Position numbers and translations under genes: made by a program
Shown: piece by piece, positions 1-7,007 of the stretch
How positions within the stretch are numbered: position 1 is the stretch's first letter
How the letters are laid out: the number at the start of each line of letters is the position of its first letter
IMG/VR virus record: IMGVR_UViG_3300025030_000158
Span: 1-49,153 of that record
Length of the DNA: 49,153 nucleotides
DNA from: a virus
Strand: one strand, 5' to 3'
Notes under the pieces: model-generated
Seen by the model: the letters and a program-made list of their open reading frames with translations, nothing else
Database searches by the model: none
What the model was told of the DNA's origin: nothing

Positions 1-275
1 CGACCAACACCGGGGACAGTTCAGCCGCGACCAACACCGGGGACAGGTCAGCCGCCGAGGTGAGCGGTAAAGAGTCCGTGGCCATGGCCATAGGCTATGA
101 AAGTAAGGCGGCAGGTGCTCTCGGGTGTTGGATAGTGCTTTCAGAATGGGAGAAGAGGATAGACGGATATCATATAAAAACTATGAAATGCGCCTTTGTT
201 GACGGCAAAAAGATTAAAGCCGGCGTGTTTTATATGCTATCTGGCGGCAAGTTTGTTAAAGACGATAAGGAGTGA
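1..275 (+). CDS. Repeat-bearing phage protein, C-terminal part (start lies outside the window)
   Basis: The reading frame is open from base 3 to the stop at 273-275, so the gene begins upstream of the window. The first 59 bases encode two copies of a nine-residue repeat (TNTGDxSAA), followed by a conserved-looking tail with KAAGALGCWIVL and a lysine-rich end. This layout, many TNTGxxSAA repeats and then the GALGCWIVL block, is one I know from uncharacterised phage and bacterial proteins (DUF7666-like, from memory). The repeats probably form a solenoid of pentapeptide-repeat style. A GTG at 60 could start a short product, but the repeat frame runs straight through it, so it is not the real start. 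Function unknown. Confidence 0.7.
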   Translation, partial: TNTGDSSAATNTGDRSAAEVSGKESVAMAIGYESKAAGALGCWIVLSEWEKRIDGYHIKTMKCAFVDGKKIKAGVFYMLSGGKFVKDDKE

Positions 276-278
276 ATT

Positions 279-725
279 ATGTGCGAACAATGCAAAAAGC
301 TCGAAAGCGACGCCCTCACGATGGCCCTGCGACTCATGGGCGAAGGCGAGGACACCATGGGGGCGGAGTGCCGCGAGGTCATGGCCAGGTGGCGTACCAA
401 GTGCCGTGTGCACCTGTGCGTTGCTGCCGGTATTGACCCGGGTATGCCTGAGTGTTGGGCGGGATGGAAAGGTAGGGGAAACATGGATGAAAAGATATGG
501 AATCTTTTCGCAGACAACAAAAAACTACCAAAGGGAACGCGCATAAAAACAACGTGTGGAGGAATCTACACCGGGGGCATACACGAGCTGTCCGATAGCG
601 TCCTTGAATCAGCAAACAGCGTACCGAACATATTGAGCGAGTATGTACCATTTTGGGTTCTCGGATGGCGCGACCTGCACAACGATCTACTGCCACCAGA
701 TACAAATAAAGGAGGCCCCCAATGA
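279..725 (+). CDS. Hypothetical early phage protein, 148 aa
   Basis: A good ribosome binding site (AAGGAG) precedes ATG 279, only three bases after the previous stop, so the two genes are co-transcribed. The product has four Cys in its first 50 residues (CEQC near the start, then two more) and a more ordinary C-terminal half. An internal ATG at 483 has AGGGGAA before it and could give a second, shorter product of 80 residues. I do not recognise the family. The stop overlaps the next start as ATGA, which suggests coupled translation. Confidence 0.65.
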   Translation: MCEQCKKLESDALTMALRLMGEGEDTMGAECREVMARWRTKCRVHLCVAAGIDPGMPECWAGWKGRGNMDEKIWNLFADNKKLPKGTRIKTTCGGIYTGGIHELSDSVLESANSVPNILSEYVPFWVLGWRDLHNDLLPPDTNKGGPQ

Positions 726-1003
726 ACACCCCGATGGAACAAATCGAAAGCAAGCTCGGCGGCATCAAGGTTCTGCTGGCCGAAGTCAACGCCCTCGCCA
801 AGCAGCTTCGGCAAGGCACCGACGATCCAGACCTTTACGACCGGGAGTTGGAAACTGCCGCCTTTGAACTCGGCATCGAATTATCGAAGCTCTACGGCAA
901 AGCACTCGAAGCCAACACGGACATGCGCCTGCTTGTAGAAAACGCAAAGGACGAGCTGGCCGAAATTCATGCGATCAGAGCCATCAGGGTGGGAAGGAGA
1001 TAG
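722..1003 (+). CDS. Hypothetical early phage protein, 93 aa, helical
   Basis: It starts in an ATGA overlap with the upstream gene, behind a clear GGAGG at 711-715. The sequence is charged and strongly helical (leucine and glutamate rich, no Cys, no membrane segment), as in small phage accessory proteins that form coiled coils. No family is recognised. Confidence 0.65.
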   Translation: MNTPMEQIESKLGGIKVLLAEVNALAKQLRQGTDDPDLYDRELETAAFELGIELSKLYGKALEANTDMRLLVENAKDELAEIHAIRAIRVGRR

Positions 1004-1005
1004 CC

Positions 1006-1182
1006 ATGGGTAGAGATTGCCGCAACTGCTGTCACTCACACCTATCTTCGCGTGCCCTATACCACTACGGAAAAACAGGCGACGCCGGATCGTTTCCTGA
1101 AGACGCAGAGTGCGAACACGATGAACCGTATTTTCCAGACAAAGCGGATATGTGCGACGGATTCATAGAAAGGAGAAGGTAA
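1006..1182 (+). CDS. Small Cys/His-rich protein, 58 aa
   Basis: A short gene behind AAGGAGA at 994-1000, starting two bases after the previous stop. The 58 residues contain CRNCC at the N-terminus, a CEH in the middle and a further Cys near the end, a pattern that fits a single zinc site. The stop overlaps the next ATG (TAATG), so it sits in the same transcript. Small phage proteins of this sort (C..C....F....C.......C) are common near recombination genes. Function unknown. Confidence 0.6.
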   Translation: MGRDCRNCCHSHLSSRALYHYGKTGDAGSFPEDAECEHDEPYFPDKADMCDGFIERRR

Positions 1183-1322
1183 TGGACTTCGGTACGTCAA
1201 TTTTCATTGCTTCACTCGTAGCCGTAAACGTATTTATTGGGCTGGAAATGGAGTATTGGGAGAACAAAATTCACATTTCGGCAGCAGTGTTCTTATTTAC
1301 GGCATCAATATTGATTAAATAA
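1182..1322 (+). CDS. Small membrane protein, 46 aa, two predicted transmembrane helices
   Basis: The start overlaps the previous stop (TAATG), with AGGAGAAGG just upstream at 1171-1179. The product has two hydrophobic stretches, about residues 4-20 and 32-46, separated by a short polar loop (EMEYWENK). It probably inserts in the inner membrane as a hairpin. A two-helix membrane peptide in an early operon could act in host takeover or superinfection exclusion, but nothing in the sequence proves this. It is too far from any lysis gene to be called a holin. Confidence 0.5.
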   Translation: MDFGTSIFIASLVAVNVFIGLEMEYWENKIHISAAVFLFTASILIK

Positions 1323-1333
1323 TGGAGGCTGGA

Positions 1334-1534
1334 ATGGACTTACTAACCTGCATAACCGACGGCATGACCTGGTTCCGCTTGACCGTTATCGTGCTGGTCT
1401 TCGCGCCAATCTTTATACCCTACGATGTTTGGACGAATCGCAAAGCCGAACGGAACGCACGGCAGAAGGAAGGCGCTCAGATGTTGGATAACTTTGAACT
1501 GATCCAGATGGTCAGGGCAAAAAAGGAGGATTAA
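1334..1534 (+). CDS. Small membrane-anchored protein, 66 aa
   Basis: I chose ATG 1334 because TGGAGG at 1323-1328 is correctly spaced for it. ATG 1322 sits inside that binding site. The product has one hydrophobic helix near residues 15-31, followed by a basic, charged cytoplasmic tail. It follows another small membrane gene directly, so the two may work together. No family is recognised. Confidence 0.6.
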   Translation: MDLLTCITDGMTWFRLTVIVLVFAPIFIPYDVWTNRKAERNARQKEGAQMLDNFELIQMVRAKKED

Positions 1535-1536
1535 CC

Positions 1537-1830
1537 ATGGCAATCATCACCACCTACAAATGCGACAAGTGCGGCAAGGAATGGATTCCAGGAGCAAGTG
1601 GAGAGCATCCGGTTGCCGTTTCAATCGGGTTCGATTTTGGCAAAACTGACCCTCCATACAACTGTAGACCGTCCATCATGCGGAGCAAAATGTGGTGCAG
1701 GCAATGTGTTATATCGTTAGGAATGTGCGAACCAAACAAAGAAGAAAAGTCAACCGCTCCTGCCGAACTCACATTCGAGCAAAAGGTAATCATTTTGTTT
1801 GAAGAACTCGGATTCAGGCAAGCTGAATAA
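1537..1830 (+). CDS. Zinc-ribbon protein, 97 aa
   Basis: Strong AAGGAGG site, start two bases after the previous stop. The product carries C9xxC12 and C54xxC57, the two halves of a zinc ribbon (YKCDKCGKEW, then WCRQC), then a charged C-terminal helix. Such proteins in phage early regions often bind nucleic acid or modify a host enzyme, but no specific role can be assigned. Family membership beyond the zinc ribbon is not clear. Confidence 0.7.
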   Translation: MAIITTYKCDKCGKEWIPGASGEHPVAVSIGFDFGKTDPPYNCRPSIMRSKMWCRQCVISLGMCEPNKEEKSTAPAELTFEQKVIILFEELGFRQAE

Positions 1831-1880
1831 CGGGGCTCCGACCACCGCGAATGATCGAAGCCAAAAGGGGAGTGTGCAAA

Positions 1881-2135
1881 ATGCAAGTTACTAACCAAGA
1901 CAGAGAGGACATGGCCGAATGCATCAGCGATATGTTCGGCAATGTTTCCGTATTCATCGAACACCTTCACAACTATTACGTTTTCGACAAAAAAGAACAC
2001 AAGACCATATGGAGACTGTACATCCACACTCCTGGGATGATCTCAAAGGAGTTCGATTCCTGGGCCGAGCTGAAAGCCTATGTTCATTCTCAGGACAAGG
2101 ATTTTTCCGAACAAGTTTTAATCACCGAAGCATAG
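1881..2135 (+). CDS. Hypothetical phage protein, 84 aa
   Basis: The frame is open from ATG 1851, but the best binding site (AGGGGAG, 1866-1872) serves ATG 1881, which also begins the ordinary-looking part of the protein. The product is acidic, with aromatic patches (HNYYVFDKKEHKT, then WRLYIHTPG) that suggest a small alpha/beta fold. It ends ten bases before the next gene in the recombination cluster. Function unknown. Confidence 0.6.
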   Translation: MQVTNQDREDMAECISDMFGNVSVFIEHLHNYYVFDKKEHKTIWRLYIHTPGMISKEFDSWAELKAYVHSQDKDFSEQVLITEA

Positions 2136-2145
2136 GGAGGGGAAA

Positions 2146-2679
2146 ATGGAAAACAAGGACAAGACCCATTACCGTAAAGCGTTCAACTCTCCGTACCTTT
2201 CAAGCGCGGACATAGTTGAGCCTACCGTTTTGAAGATTAAATGCGTAACGCTTGAACCGGACAAGACCAAGAAAACCAAAGACCTTTTCAATACGGCATA
2301 CTTTTCAGATAAGGAAATTCGCCCCGGCGAAGCACTCAAGCCCATGATCCTGAACGCTACCAACTCGCGCACCATGAAAAACCTGACCGGATCGGCCTTC
2401 ATCGATGATTGGAATGATGTTCATGTGACGGTCTATGTTGATAACGGCGTTAAATTCAGGGGAGACACCGTTGACGGTTTGCGGATCAGCACCGAACACC
2501 CCAAGGTTTCCAAACCAATTTTGACGCCTGCCCATAAAAAGCATTGGGCGAACGCAATAGCCGCCTACAAGCGCGATGGAAACTTTAATTCCATTGAAAA
2601 GCACGTCACGGTCAGCGCCGAAATGAAAGCCAAGATCATAGAGGAGTCGAAAAATGTGGCACCCGGTCAAGCAGAATAG
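2146..2679 (+). CDS. Conserved phage protein next to the recombination exonuclease, 177 aa
   Basis: Behind GGAGGGGA. The sequence opens with YRKAFNSPYLSSADI and has a central block with LNATNSRT, then WNDVHVTVYVDNGVKFRG. I recognise this from many tailed phages, where the same protein lies directly upstream of, or overlapping, a YqaJ-type exonuclease. Here it overlaps the exonuclease gene by 26 bases. The family has no firm function that I know of. Position and the beta-rich central block suggest a single-strand DNA binding or recombination partner, but this is inference. Confidence 0.7.
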   Translation: MENKDKTHYRKAFNSPYLSSADIVEPTVLKIKCVTLEPDKTKKTKDLFNTAYFSDKEIRPGEALKPMILNATNSRTMKNLTGSAFIDDWNDVHVTVYVDNGVKFRGDTVDGLRISTEHPKVSKPILTPAHKKHWANAIAAYKRDGNFNSIEKHVTVSAEMKAKIIEESKNVAPGQAE

Positions 2680-3292
2680 TGACGACCCATGCCCTTGCTG
2701 CGGTAAAACTTGGATGCAATTAAGGGCAGGGAAAGTTACAGGTTCAACCATCGGTTGCGTGATGGCCAATATTGGCAAGGATTTTGGCGACCCGGCAAAA
2801 AGGTTGGCAGTCGATATCGCAGTGGTAGAGCTTGGCGGCTTACCGACTCCTAACGACTACAAAAACGGCCATATGGAGCGCGGACACGAACAAGAACCGA
2901 TAGCCCGTCAACTGTACGCGGAAGAGTATTTCAGCGAAGTTTTAGAAGGTGGATTTTACGACAACGGTTTTACCGGGTGTTCTCCTGATGGTCTGGTTTA
3001 CAATGATGGTTTGGTTCAAATAAAAAGCGTTATCAATTCCAGGCATTATGAGTGCGTTGCGCGAAAATCTTTCGATCCGTCTTATAAGTGGCAGCTCATT
3101 TTTGAACTGAAAGAATCGAAGAGAAATTGGACAGATTACGTTTCGTACTGCTCCACATTTCCACAGGATTCAAGGCTTTTTGTGTGCCGAATAAAGTCTC
3201 AAGATGTTCAGCAAGAGTTCTCCGCAATAGACAGCAGGTTAAAAGAGTTTAGGGCGCTGGTTAATAGGTTTAAATCAAAAATAGGAGGGTAG
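2654..3292 (+). CDS. YqaJ-type viral recombination exonuclease
   Basis: A 212-residue PD-(D/E)xK nuclease of the YqaJ/lambda-exonuclease kind, expected to chew one DNA strand to give 3' tails for annealing-type recombination. Visible motifs are RAGKVTGS near residue 24, GHEQEP (77-82, catalytic Glu), SPDG (110-113, metal-binding Asp112) and VQIKS (121-125). The last is normally ExK. Here Gln122 replaces Glu, with Lys124 kept. The N-terminus has a Cys cluster (C13, C15, C16). The gene overlaps its upstream neighbour and is one base from the coiled-coil gene downstream, a typical recombination operon. The Gln variant occurs in phage relatives as I remember them, so activity is plausible. Confidence 0.85.
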   Translation: MWHPVKQNSDDPCPCCGKTWMQLRAGKVTGSTIGCVMANIGKDFGDPAKRLAVDIAVVELGGLPTPNDYKNGHMERGHEQEPIARQLYAEEYFSEVLEGGFYDNGFTGCSPDGLVYNDGLVQIKSVINSRHYECVARKSFDPSYKWQLIFELKESKRNWTDYVSYCSTFPQDSRLFVCRIKSQDVQQEFSAIDSRLKEFRALVNRFKSKIGG

Positions 3293-3293
3293 C

Positions 3294-4277
3294 ATGGCCG
3301 AGAACAACGCTCTGATAGTAGTCGATAAACTTGACCCTATCGAAATCTTCGTCAAAGGCGGCCTTGATAGTGTCATCGAAACCATATCTAAAAGAGCCGA
3401 AGAAGAATTAAAAGACGCCACGCTGGAAACGGCCAGGGGGCGCAAAATTTACGCATCGGTAGCCTACAAAATCGCCCGGTCAAAAACCCTTCTGGACGAC
3501 ATGGGTAAAGAATTAACCATTGAGCAAAAGCGCCAAATCAAAAAGAACGATGTGAACCGGAACCTACTTTGGGAGCGATGCGAAAAGTTGCAGTCAGAAA
3601 AGCGCAAACCGCTTACCGATTGGGAAGCGGCAGAGGATGCTCGTATCGCCAAAGAAAAGGCCGACGCTGAATTTGCCCAGGCGTGGTGCGATGCCCACGC
3701 CGAACACACCCTATGGCTCAAGGCCAAAGAACTTGACGCCCTTAAAGCTGAAATGGCCCGCAAAGAGGCCGAGCAGAAGGCCAAGGAAGAGGCCGAACGT
3801 ATCGCCAAAGAACAGAAAGAGGCTCAAGAAAAAGCGGCCAAGGAAGCAGCCGAACGCGCCACCCGCGAAGCCGAACAGGCAGCAGAGAAGGCCCGTATCG
3901 AAGCAGCCGCCAAGGCCCAAGCTATCATTGATGAGGCCCAACGCAAGGAACGCGAAGCCAGCGAAGCGGCGGCAAAGGCAGAACGCGACCGCATTGCGGC
4001 CATCGAAAAAGCCAAGTCTGACCAGGAAGCAGCCGTCAAAGCCGCTGAGGCAAGGGCTAAGGAAGAGGCCGACAGGAAAGAACGCGAACGACTATCGGCC
4101 GAAGCTAAGGCTAAGGCTGAGGCTGAGCGCATCGCATCGAATAGGGCGCATCAGGCCAAAATCAACAAGGAAGCTATGGCCGATTTCATCTCCATCGGTT
4201 TCGATGATGAGAGGTCAAAGGCTATCGTTGTGGCTATCGCAAGCGGTAAAATCAGAAACGTCAAGATCCAATATTAA
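3294..4277 (+). CDS. Long coiled-coil protein of the recombination operon (TolA-like by composition)
   Basis: The 327 residues split into three parts. An N-terminal domain (about 1-115) holds TARGRKIYASVAYKIARSKT. A long Ala/Glu/Lys/Arg heptad region (about 115-280) is a coiled coil, and is often mis-annotated as TolA. A short C-terminal domain holds MADFISIGFDDERSKAIV. I know this three-part protein from many phages, next to exonuclease and RecT- or Erf-like genes; DUF1351 is an analogous neighbour in Gram-positive phages. It lies one base after the exonuclease stop. A role as a partner of the exonuclease is inferred from position only. Confidence 0.75.
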   Translation: MAENNALIVVDKLDPIEIFVKGGLDSVIETISKRAEEELKDATLETARGRKIYASVAYKIARSKTLLDDMGKELTIEQKRQIKKNDVNRNLLWERCEKLQSEKRKPLTDWEAAEDARIAKEKADAEFAQAWCDAHAEHTLWLKAKELDALKAEMARKEAEQKAKEEAERIAKEQKEAQEKAAKEAAERATREAEQAAEKARIEAAAKAQAIIDEAQRKEREASEAAAKAERDRIAAIEKAKSDQEAAVKAAEARAKEEADRKERERLSAEAKAKAEAERIASNRAHQAKINKEAMADFISIGFDDERSKAIVVAIASGKIRNVKIQY

Positions 4278-4292
4278 CAAGGAGGATCAAAA

Positions 4293-4616
4293 TTGAAAAA
4301 GACAATCATGCTACTCGCAACCATCGCCCTACTCACCGCCTGCGCCACCTTGCAGACACAGGAACCGCAACCCGCAAAGGCAACCGCAACCGGGCAGGCG
4401 CCCGCCCCTGACAAGATTCAGTCCCGACTAAAAGTGCTCGAACCTCTGGCCAAGGAAGCCCTCGAAGCCGTCAAGAAAACTCCTCAGTGGTCGGCCTACG
4501 AAGTCCAGCGCAAGGAGTCGGACGCAGCGGCTAAGGTGGTTGAGGCCACCCCGGAATGGAAGAAGTTAAAGGCTATCCAGAAGGAGCAAGAGTATCTTTT
4601 AAAACTTAGCAAATAA
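4293..4616 (+). CDS. Small lipoprotein, 107 aa
   Basis: The start is TTG 4293, behind AAGGAGG at 4278-4284. Residues 1-16 form a signal peptide (two Lys, then a hydrophobic run) ending in the lipobox LTAC (Leu14-Cys17), so the mature protein should be lipidated at Cys17. The rest is polar: a Pro/Ala/Gln linker and then a lysine-rich helical region with two related segments (KTPQWSAYE and ATPEWKKLK). It may act at the periplasmic face of the host membrane. A spanin role is possible but unsupported, because no endolysin or holin is nearby. Confidence 0.7.
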   Translation: MKKTIMLLATIALLTACATLQTQEPQPAKATATGQAPAPDKIQSRLKVLEPLAKEALEAVKKTPQWSAYEVQRKESDAAAKVVEATPEWKKLKAIQKEQEYLLKLSK

Positions 4617-4626
4617 GGAGCGCACA

Positions 4627-4908
4627 ATGAAGAGACTATTCGCAATCATGATCCTATTGGCACTCGTTTCACCGGCCATGTCCGCGCCGCCGAAAGAAGA
4701 TCACGAAGGCCCCAAAAAGTACGAGATCAACATTGAAATCCGGTTCAATTCGATCACTATGGAGCAATTCGCGGAGATCGAAAAGTACCTGGACAGCCTG
4801 AAAAGGAAGCCCTGCAAACTGGAGATTAAAAAGGAAATGCTGCCGAAGGATGGTGGTTTTATTGTTTACGATGGCAGCCCTTCGATTACTTTGAGGACAG
4901 ACAATTAA
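4627..4908 (+). CDS. Secreted or periplasmic small protein with Sec signal peptide, 93 aa
   Basis: AAGGAG precedes ATG 4627. The first 19 residues are a classic signal peptide (MKRLFA, hydrophobic core, cleavage after AMSA). The mature part, about 74 residues, is charged, with one Cys and an alternating pattern that fits a small alpha/beta fold. It directly follows a lipoprotein gene, so the pair may act together in the envelope. No family is recognised. Confidence 0.65.
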   Translation: MKRLFAIMILLALVSPAMSAPPKEDHEGPKKYEINIEIRFNSITMEQFAEIEKYLDSLKRKPCKLEIKKEMLPKDGGFIVYDGSPSITLRTDN

Positions 4909-4912
4909 CCAC

Positions 4913-4960
4913 CACCCCAAGCGCGGGGTGCTGTTCGGCCCCGCGCCTTCCTGGGGGGTG
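4913..4960 (+). other. Strong GC-rich intergenic hairpin
   Basis: Inner arms GCGCGGGG (4921-4928) and CCCCGCGC (4939-4946) pair perfectly around a 10-base loop. Outer arms CACCCC (4913-4918) and GGGGTG (4955-4960) extend the stem across an internal loop. There is no T-run after it, so it is not a standard intrinsic terminator. It separates the envelope pair from the next gene block and may slow polymerase, protect an mRNA end or be a processing site. Confidence 0.6.
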
Positions 4961-4983
4961 AGATAATAGGGAGAATATGGCTT

Positions 4984-5349
4984 ATGGGTTTTCGAAAATT
5001 TATAGACACAAAAAAGAGGGGCGCGAGTTTGCCCATGATCTCAATTTGGACAAGGGGTCAGATCTCTTTTAATACCGTAGCCGCTGAAAGTCTTCATCTA
5101 AAAGATTACAGCCACATAGAGTTATATTTTGACCACCAAAAAAGGCTTATCGGGCTCAATCCTACAAACATTATCACCGAATCCATACCGATTAATTTCA
5201 GAGATGGCGGCCTTGTAAATTTTTCGGCAATTCCGTTCCTGCGAAGCATCGGAATTTTTGGTAATAAAACAGCTAAGTATATAATCACGGATGATAGAAA
5301 AGTATCGGGACTGTATGTGGTCGGCATAGGCCACAAAGTTGGTCCGTAA
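4984..5349 (+). CDS. Hypothetical phage protein, 121 aa, beta-rich
   Basis: ATG 4984 is used. An ATG at 4977 sits in another frame and gives only 31 codons. The sequence, with PMISIWTRGQISFN, then YFDHQKRLIGL and later GIFGNKTAKYIIT, resembles a loose family of small bacterial and phage proteins that open with SIWxxGQIxF and may have an AbrB-like or other small beta fold. That resemblance is from memory and weak. The binding site is poor (GGGAGAAT), and the gene follows the hairpin at 4913-4960. Confidence 0.55.
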   Translation: MGFRKFIDTKKRGASLPMISIWTRGQISFNTVAAESLHLKDYSHIELYFDHQKRLIGLNPTNIITESIPINFRDGGLVNFSAIPFLRSIGIFGNKTAKYIITDDRKVSGLYVVGIGHKVGP

Positions 5350-5374
5350 CGACAAGAAAGGAGCACCCAGCAGC

Positions 5375-5458
5375 ATGAAGCCCAAAGTCGATTGGCCATA
5401 CGCAGAGGTTCCGGCACGCCATAAAAAACCGCTTGATATAGGTAAACCCACAAGGTAA
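5375..5458 (+). CDS. Possible micro-protein, 27 aa
   Basis: A short open frame behind AAAGGAG (5357-5363), whose spacing to ATG 5375 is rather long at about 11 bases. The product is basic and proline-rich (WPYAEVPARHKKPL). It fills the gap between two better-supported genes, which favours it slightly. There is no family to compare it with, and it may be chance. Confidence 0.3.
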   Translation: MKPKVDWPYAEVPARHKKPLDIGKPTR

Positions 5459-5467
5459 TATTGAGAC

Positions 5468-5608
5468 ATGAAAATAAAACTCAAAACGCAGCTAAAATGC
5501 AAGCGGTGCGGGCACAAGTGGAATCCTCGCAAAACCGAGGTCAGAATTTGCCCGCACTGTAAATCGGCCTGGTGGGATACAGAAAAATTGAAGGGTAGCC
5601 AGAATTGA
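5468..5608 (+). CDS. Zinc-ribbon protein, 46 aa
   Basis: A short gene with a clear rubredoxin-like zinc ribbon: C11xxC14GHKW and C28PHC31. Its LKCKRCGHKWxPR opening is common in small phage proteins that consist only of this zinc ribbon. The stop overlaps the TTG start of the next gene (TTGA at 5605-5608), so translation is probably coupled. It likely binds nucleic acid or another protein through the zinc knuckle; the partner is unknown. Confidence 0.65.
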   Translation: MKIKLKTQLKCKRCGHKWNPRKTEVRICPHCKSAWWDTEKLKGSQN

Positions 5609-6057
5609 AAGAGATCATCACCCAATACAAAAGCGGCTGCCTTCGCCCATCGTCATTTTCAGACCACGAGGTTTTATCGGAGAATTACAAAGAGAACCAG
5701 CTCGTCAGATGCCAAACGTATGCGGTGTCTAAGGGTATGGAGCCAAGCGTTGATCAAAATAATACTCTTCATGCCTGCTTCCAGTTGGTAGCCGACAACC
5801 ACCCGAAATTGAAGACCAAGGAGCAGGTCAAGTTCCACATTAAGGTGGCGCTCCATTTCGTTCATGAAGACCTCGTGGCGGTTCGCAAGGATGGCACGGT
5901 GCAATTTTCTTATCGTAGTTTCAGTTTCAAGGAACTGAAAAATATGGAGAGATTGCGAATCTTCGATAGGTCGTTTGAGTTATGCGCCGATCTATTGGGT
6001 ATCAGCGTTGAAGAGTTGATAAAAGAGGCTAAGGCACGGATGCAACGGAGGGGATGA
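5605..6057 (+). CDS. Conserved phage protein, 150 aa
   Basis: Starts at TTG 5605 in a TTGA overlap with the zinc-ribbon gene. The sequence, with SVDQNNTLHACFQLVADN and the block YRSFSFKELKNMERLRIFD ahead of a helical C-terminus, looks like a conserved phage family I have seen beside NinB- and HNH-type genes, but I cannot name it with confidence. The DQN segment recalls the DQNxxxW of NinB, which may be chance. The next gene starts in an ATGA overlap. A role in DNA recombination is suggested only by its neighbours. Confidence 0.6.
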   Translation: MKEIITQYKSGCLRPSSFSDHEVLSENYKENQLVRCQTYAVSKGMEPSVDQNNTLHACFQLVADNHPKLKTKEQVKFHIKVALHFVHEDLVAVRKDGTVQFSYRSFSFKELKNMERLRIFDRSFELCADLLGISVEELIKEAKARMQRRG

Positions 6058-6347
6058 TGGATTTCAGCCCGCAACCTAAAACCGCACCGGTTCGGCTCAA
6101 AGGCAAAGCCTACGCCGAGTTCCGCCGCCAAGTGTACGAGGATTGCCTTGGCAAATGCGCTGAGTGCGGCCAATACGCGCCATTGGGAATAAGCGGCCTG
6201 TTTGATCTTCGGCTTTGTGGGCATGTAGCACACATTAAAAGCCATGGTTCTGGAGGCGGGGATACTATCGACAATGTACGCTGGCTTTGTGCAAAATGCC
6301 ATCTTGAGGGAGAGCACGGCCCGAAGTGGTCAAGGGGGAATAAATGA
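6054..6347 (+). CDS. HNH endonuclease-like protein, 97 aa
   Basis: A compact HNH nuclease. It has zinc-holding C35xxC38 and C79xxC82, and the core CGHVAHIKSHGSGGGD, in which His57/His60 and the following beta-hairpin lead to Asn74 and the final His83. All elements of the beta-beta-alpha-metal fold are present. It would nick or cut double-stranded DNA. It lies in the recombination cluster in an ATGA overlap with its neighbour, so it is probably a regular phage recombination or resolvase-type (NinG/Rap-like) enzyme and not a mobile intron nuclease. Its small size supports this. Confidence 0.8.
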   Translation: MMDFSPQPKTAPVRLKGKAYAEFRRQVYEDCLGKCAECGQYAPLGISGLFDLRLCGHVAHIKSHGSGGGDTIDNVRWLCAKCHLEGEHGPKWSRGNK

Positions 6348-6676
6348 GAAAGCCCAAAACAAACTGGAACGCACTATCTGAAGAAGCGAAAATGGGGTTT
6401 TTCGAGTTCTGGCTGGCCACCAAGTTTTTTGCCGGCCAGGCTGTTCCGACCGCATGGGGCGAAGATTCCATAGAAAAGCCTTGTTCTGAGTGCCCAGGAG
6501 AATACTGTTCAGTAAAGGCTTGCTCCGATTTGTGCGGCACCATGTTCACTAATCTACCACATAACGAACGTGTGCCGTACACGTGCCCATGCATCGCATA
6601 CGGAGAAAAAGCGGTAGAGGCCCTTGAGCAGTGCCTTATCGAGGATGGATGGATACCCACCCAGCGCGTAACCTAA
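6344..6676 (+). CDS. Cysteine-rich hypothetical protein, 110 aa
   Basis: Starts in an ATGA overlap with the HNH gene, behind AAGGGGGAA. The product has eight Cys in its middle third (CSECPGEYC, KACSDLC, CPC), enough for one or two metal sites, although the spacing does not match a standard zinc finger or ferredoxin. The flanks are helical. Unknown family. Confidence 0.6.
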   Translation: MRKPKTNWNALSEEAKMGFFEFWLATKFFAGQAVPTAWGEDSIEKPCSECPGEYCSVKACSDLCGTMFTNLPHNERVPYTCPCIAYGEKAVEALEQCLIEDGWIPTQRVT

Positions 6677-6685
6677 CGCGCCCAA

Positions 6686-6719
6686 CCCATCGAGAATCGC
6701 AGGCGGTTGCAACGATGGG
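6686..6719 (+). other. Short intergenic hairpin
   Basis: Arms CCCATCG (6686-6692) and CGATGGG (6713-6719) pair perfectly around a 20-base loop in the 91-base gap between two genes. No T-run follows. A modest stem; it may be chance. Confidence 0.3.
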
Positions 6720-6767
6720 ACAAACGCCGGGGAGATCGCCCGATCCGGCCATCCTAAGGGGGATCGA

Positions 6768-6950
6768 ATGAGCGCATCCAAACCCGAACCGAAGCCCAAC
6801 AAAGGAAGGCACTGCCCCAAATGCCAAAGCCCCATGCTCTTTATGTATGGCTGCGGATGGGATTATGACCGATACATTTGCTCAAAATGCGGTTGCGATT
6901 ACGCCGAAGAAACCGATCAGAGCACCTATCCACCGGAGGTAAAACGGTAA
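6768..6950 (+). CDS. Zinc-ribbon protein, 60 aa
   Basis: AAGGGGG precedes ATG 6768. The product has C16PKC19 and C38SKC41 with extra Cys at 29 and 43, a plain zinc ribbon with a proline-rich N-terminal tail. It belongs to the series of Cys-pair micro-proteins in this early region. Function unknown. Confidence 0.65.
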   Translation: MSASKPEPKPNKGRHCPKCQSPMLFMYGCGWDYDRYICSKCGCDYAEETDQSTYPPEVKR

Positions 6951-7007
6951 TTGATGCTGAACGGGCCAGCAAAGCCCGAATAAATAAACAACCGTGGAGG
7001 TAATCAC

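Noticed and set aside
3464-4296. Several open frames on both strands within the coiled-coil gene
   Set aside because: Repetitive Ala/Glu/Lys codons keep other frames open; their products are low-complexity Ser/Ala or Arg/Pro runs.
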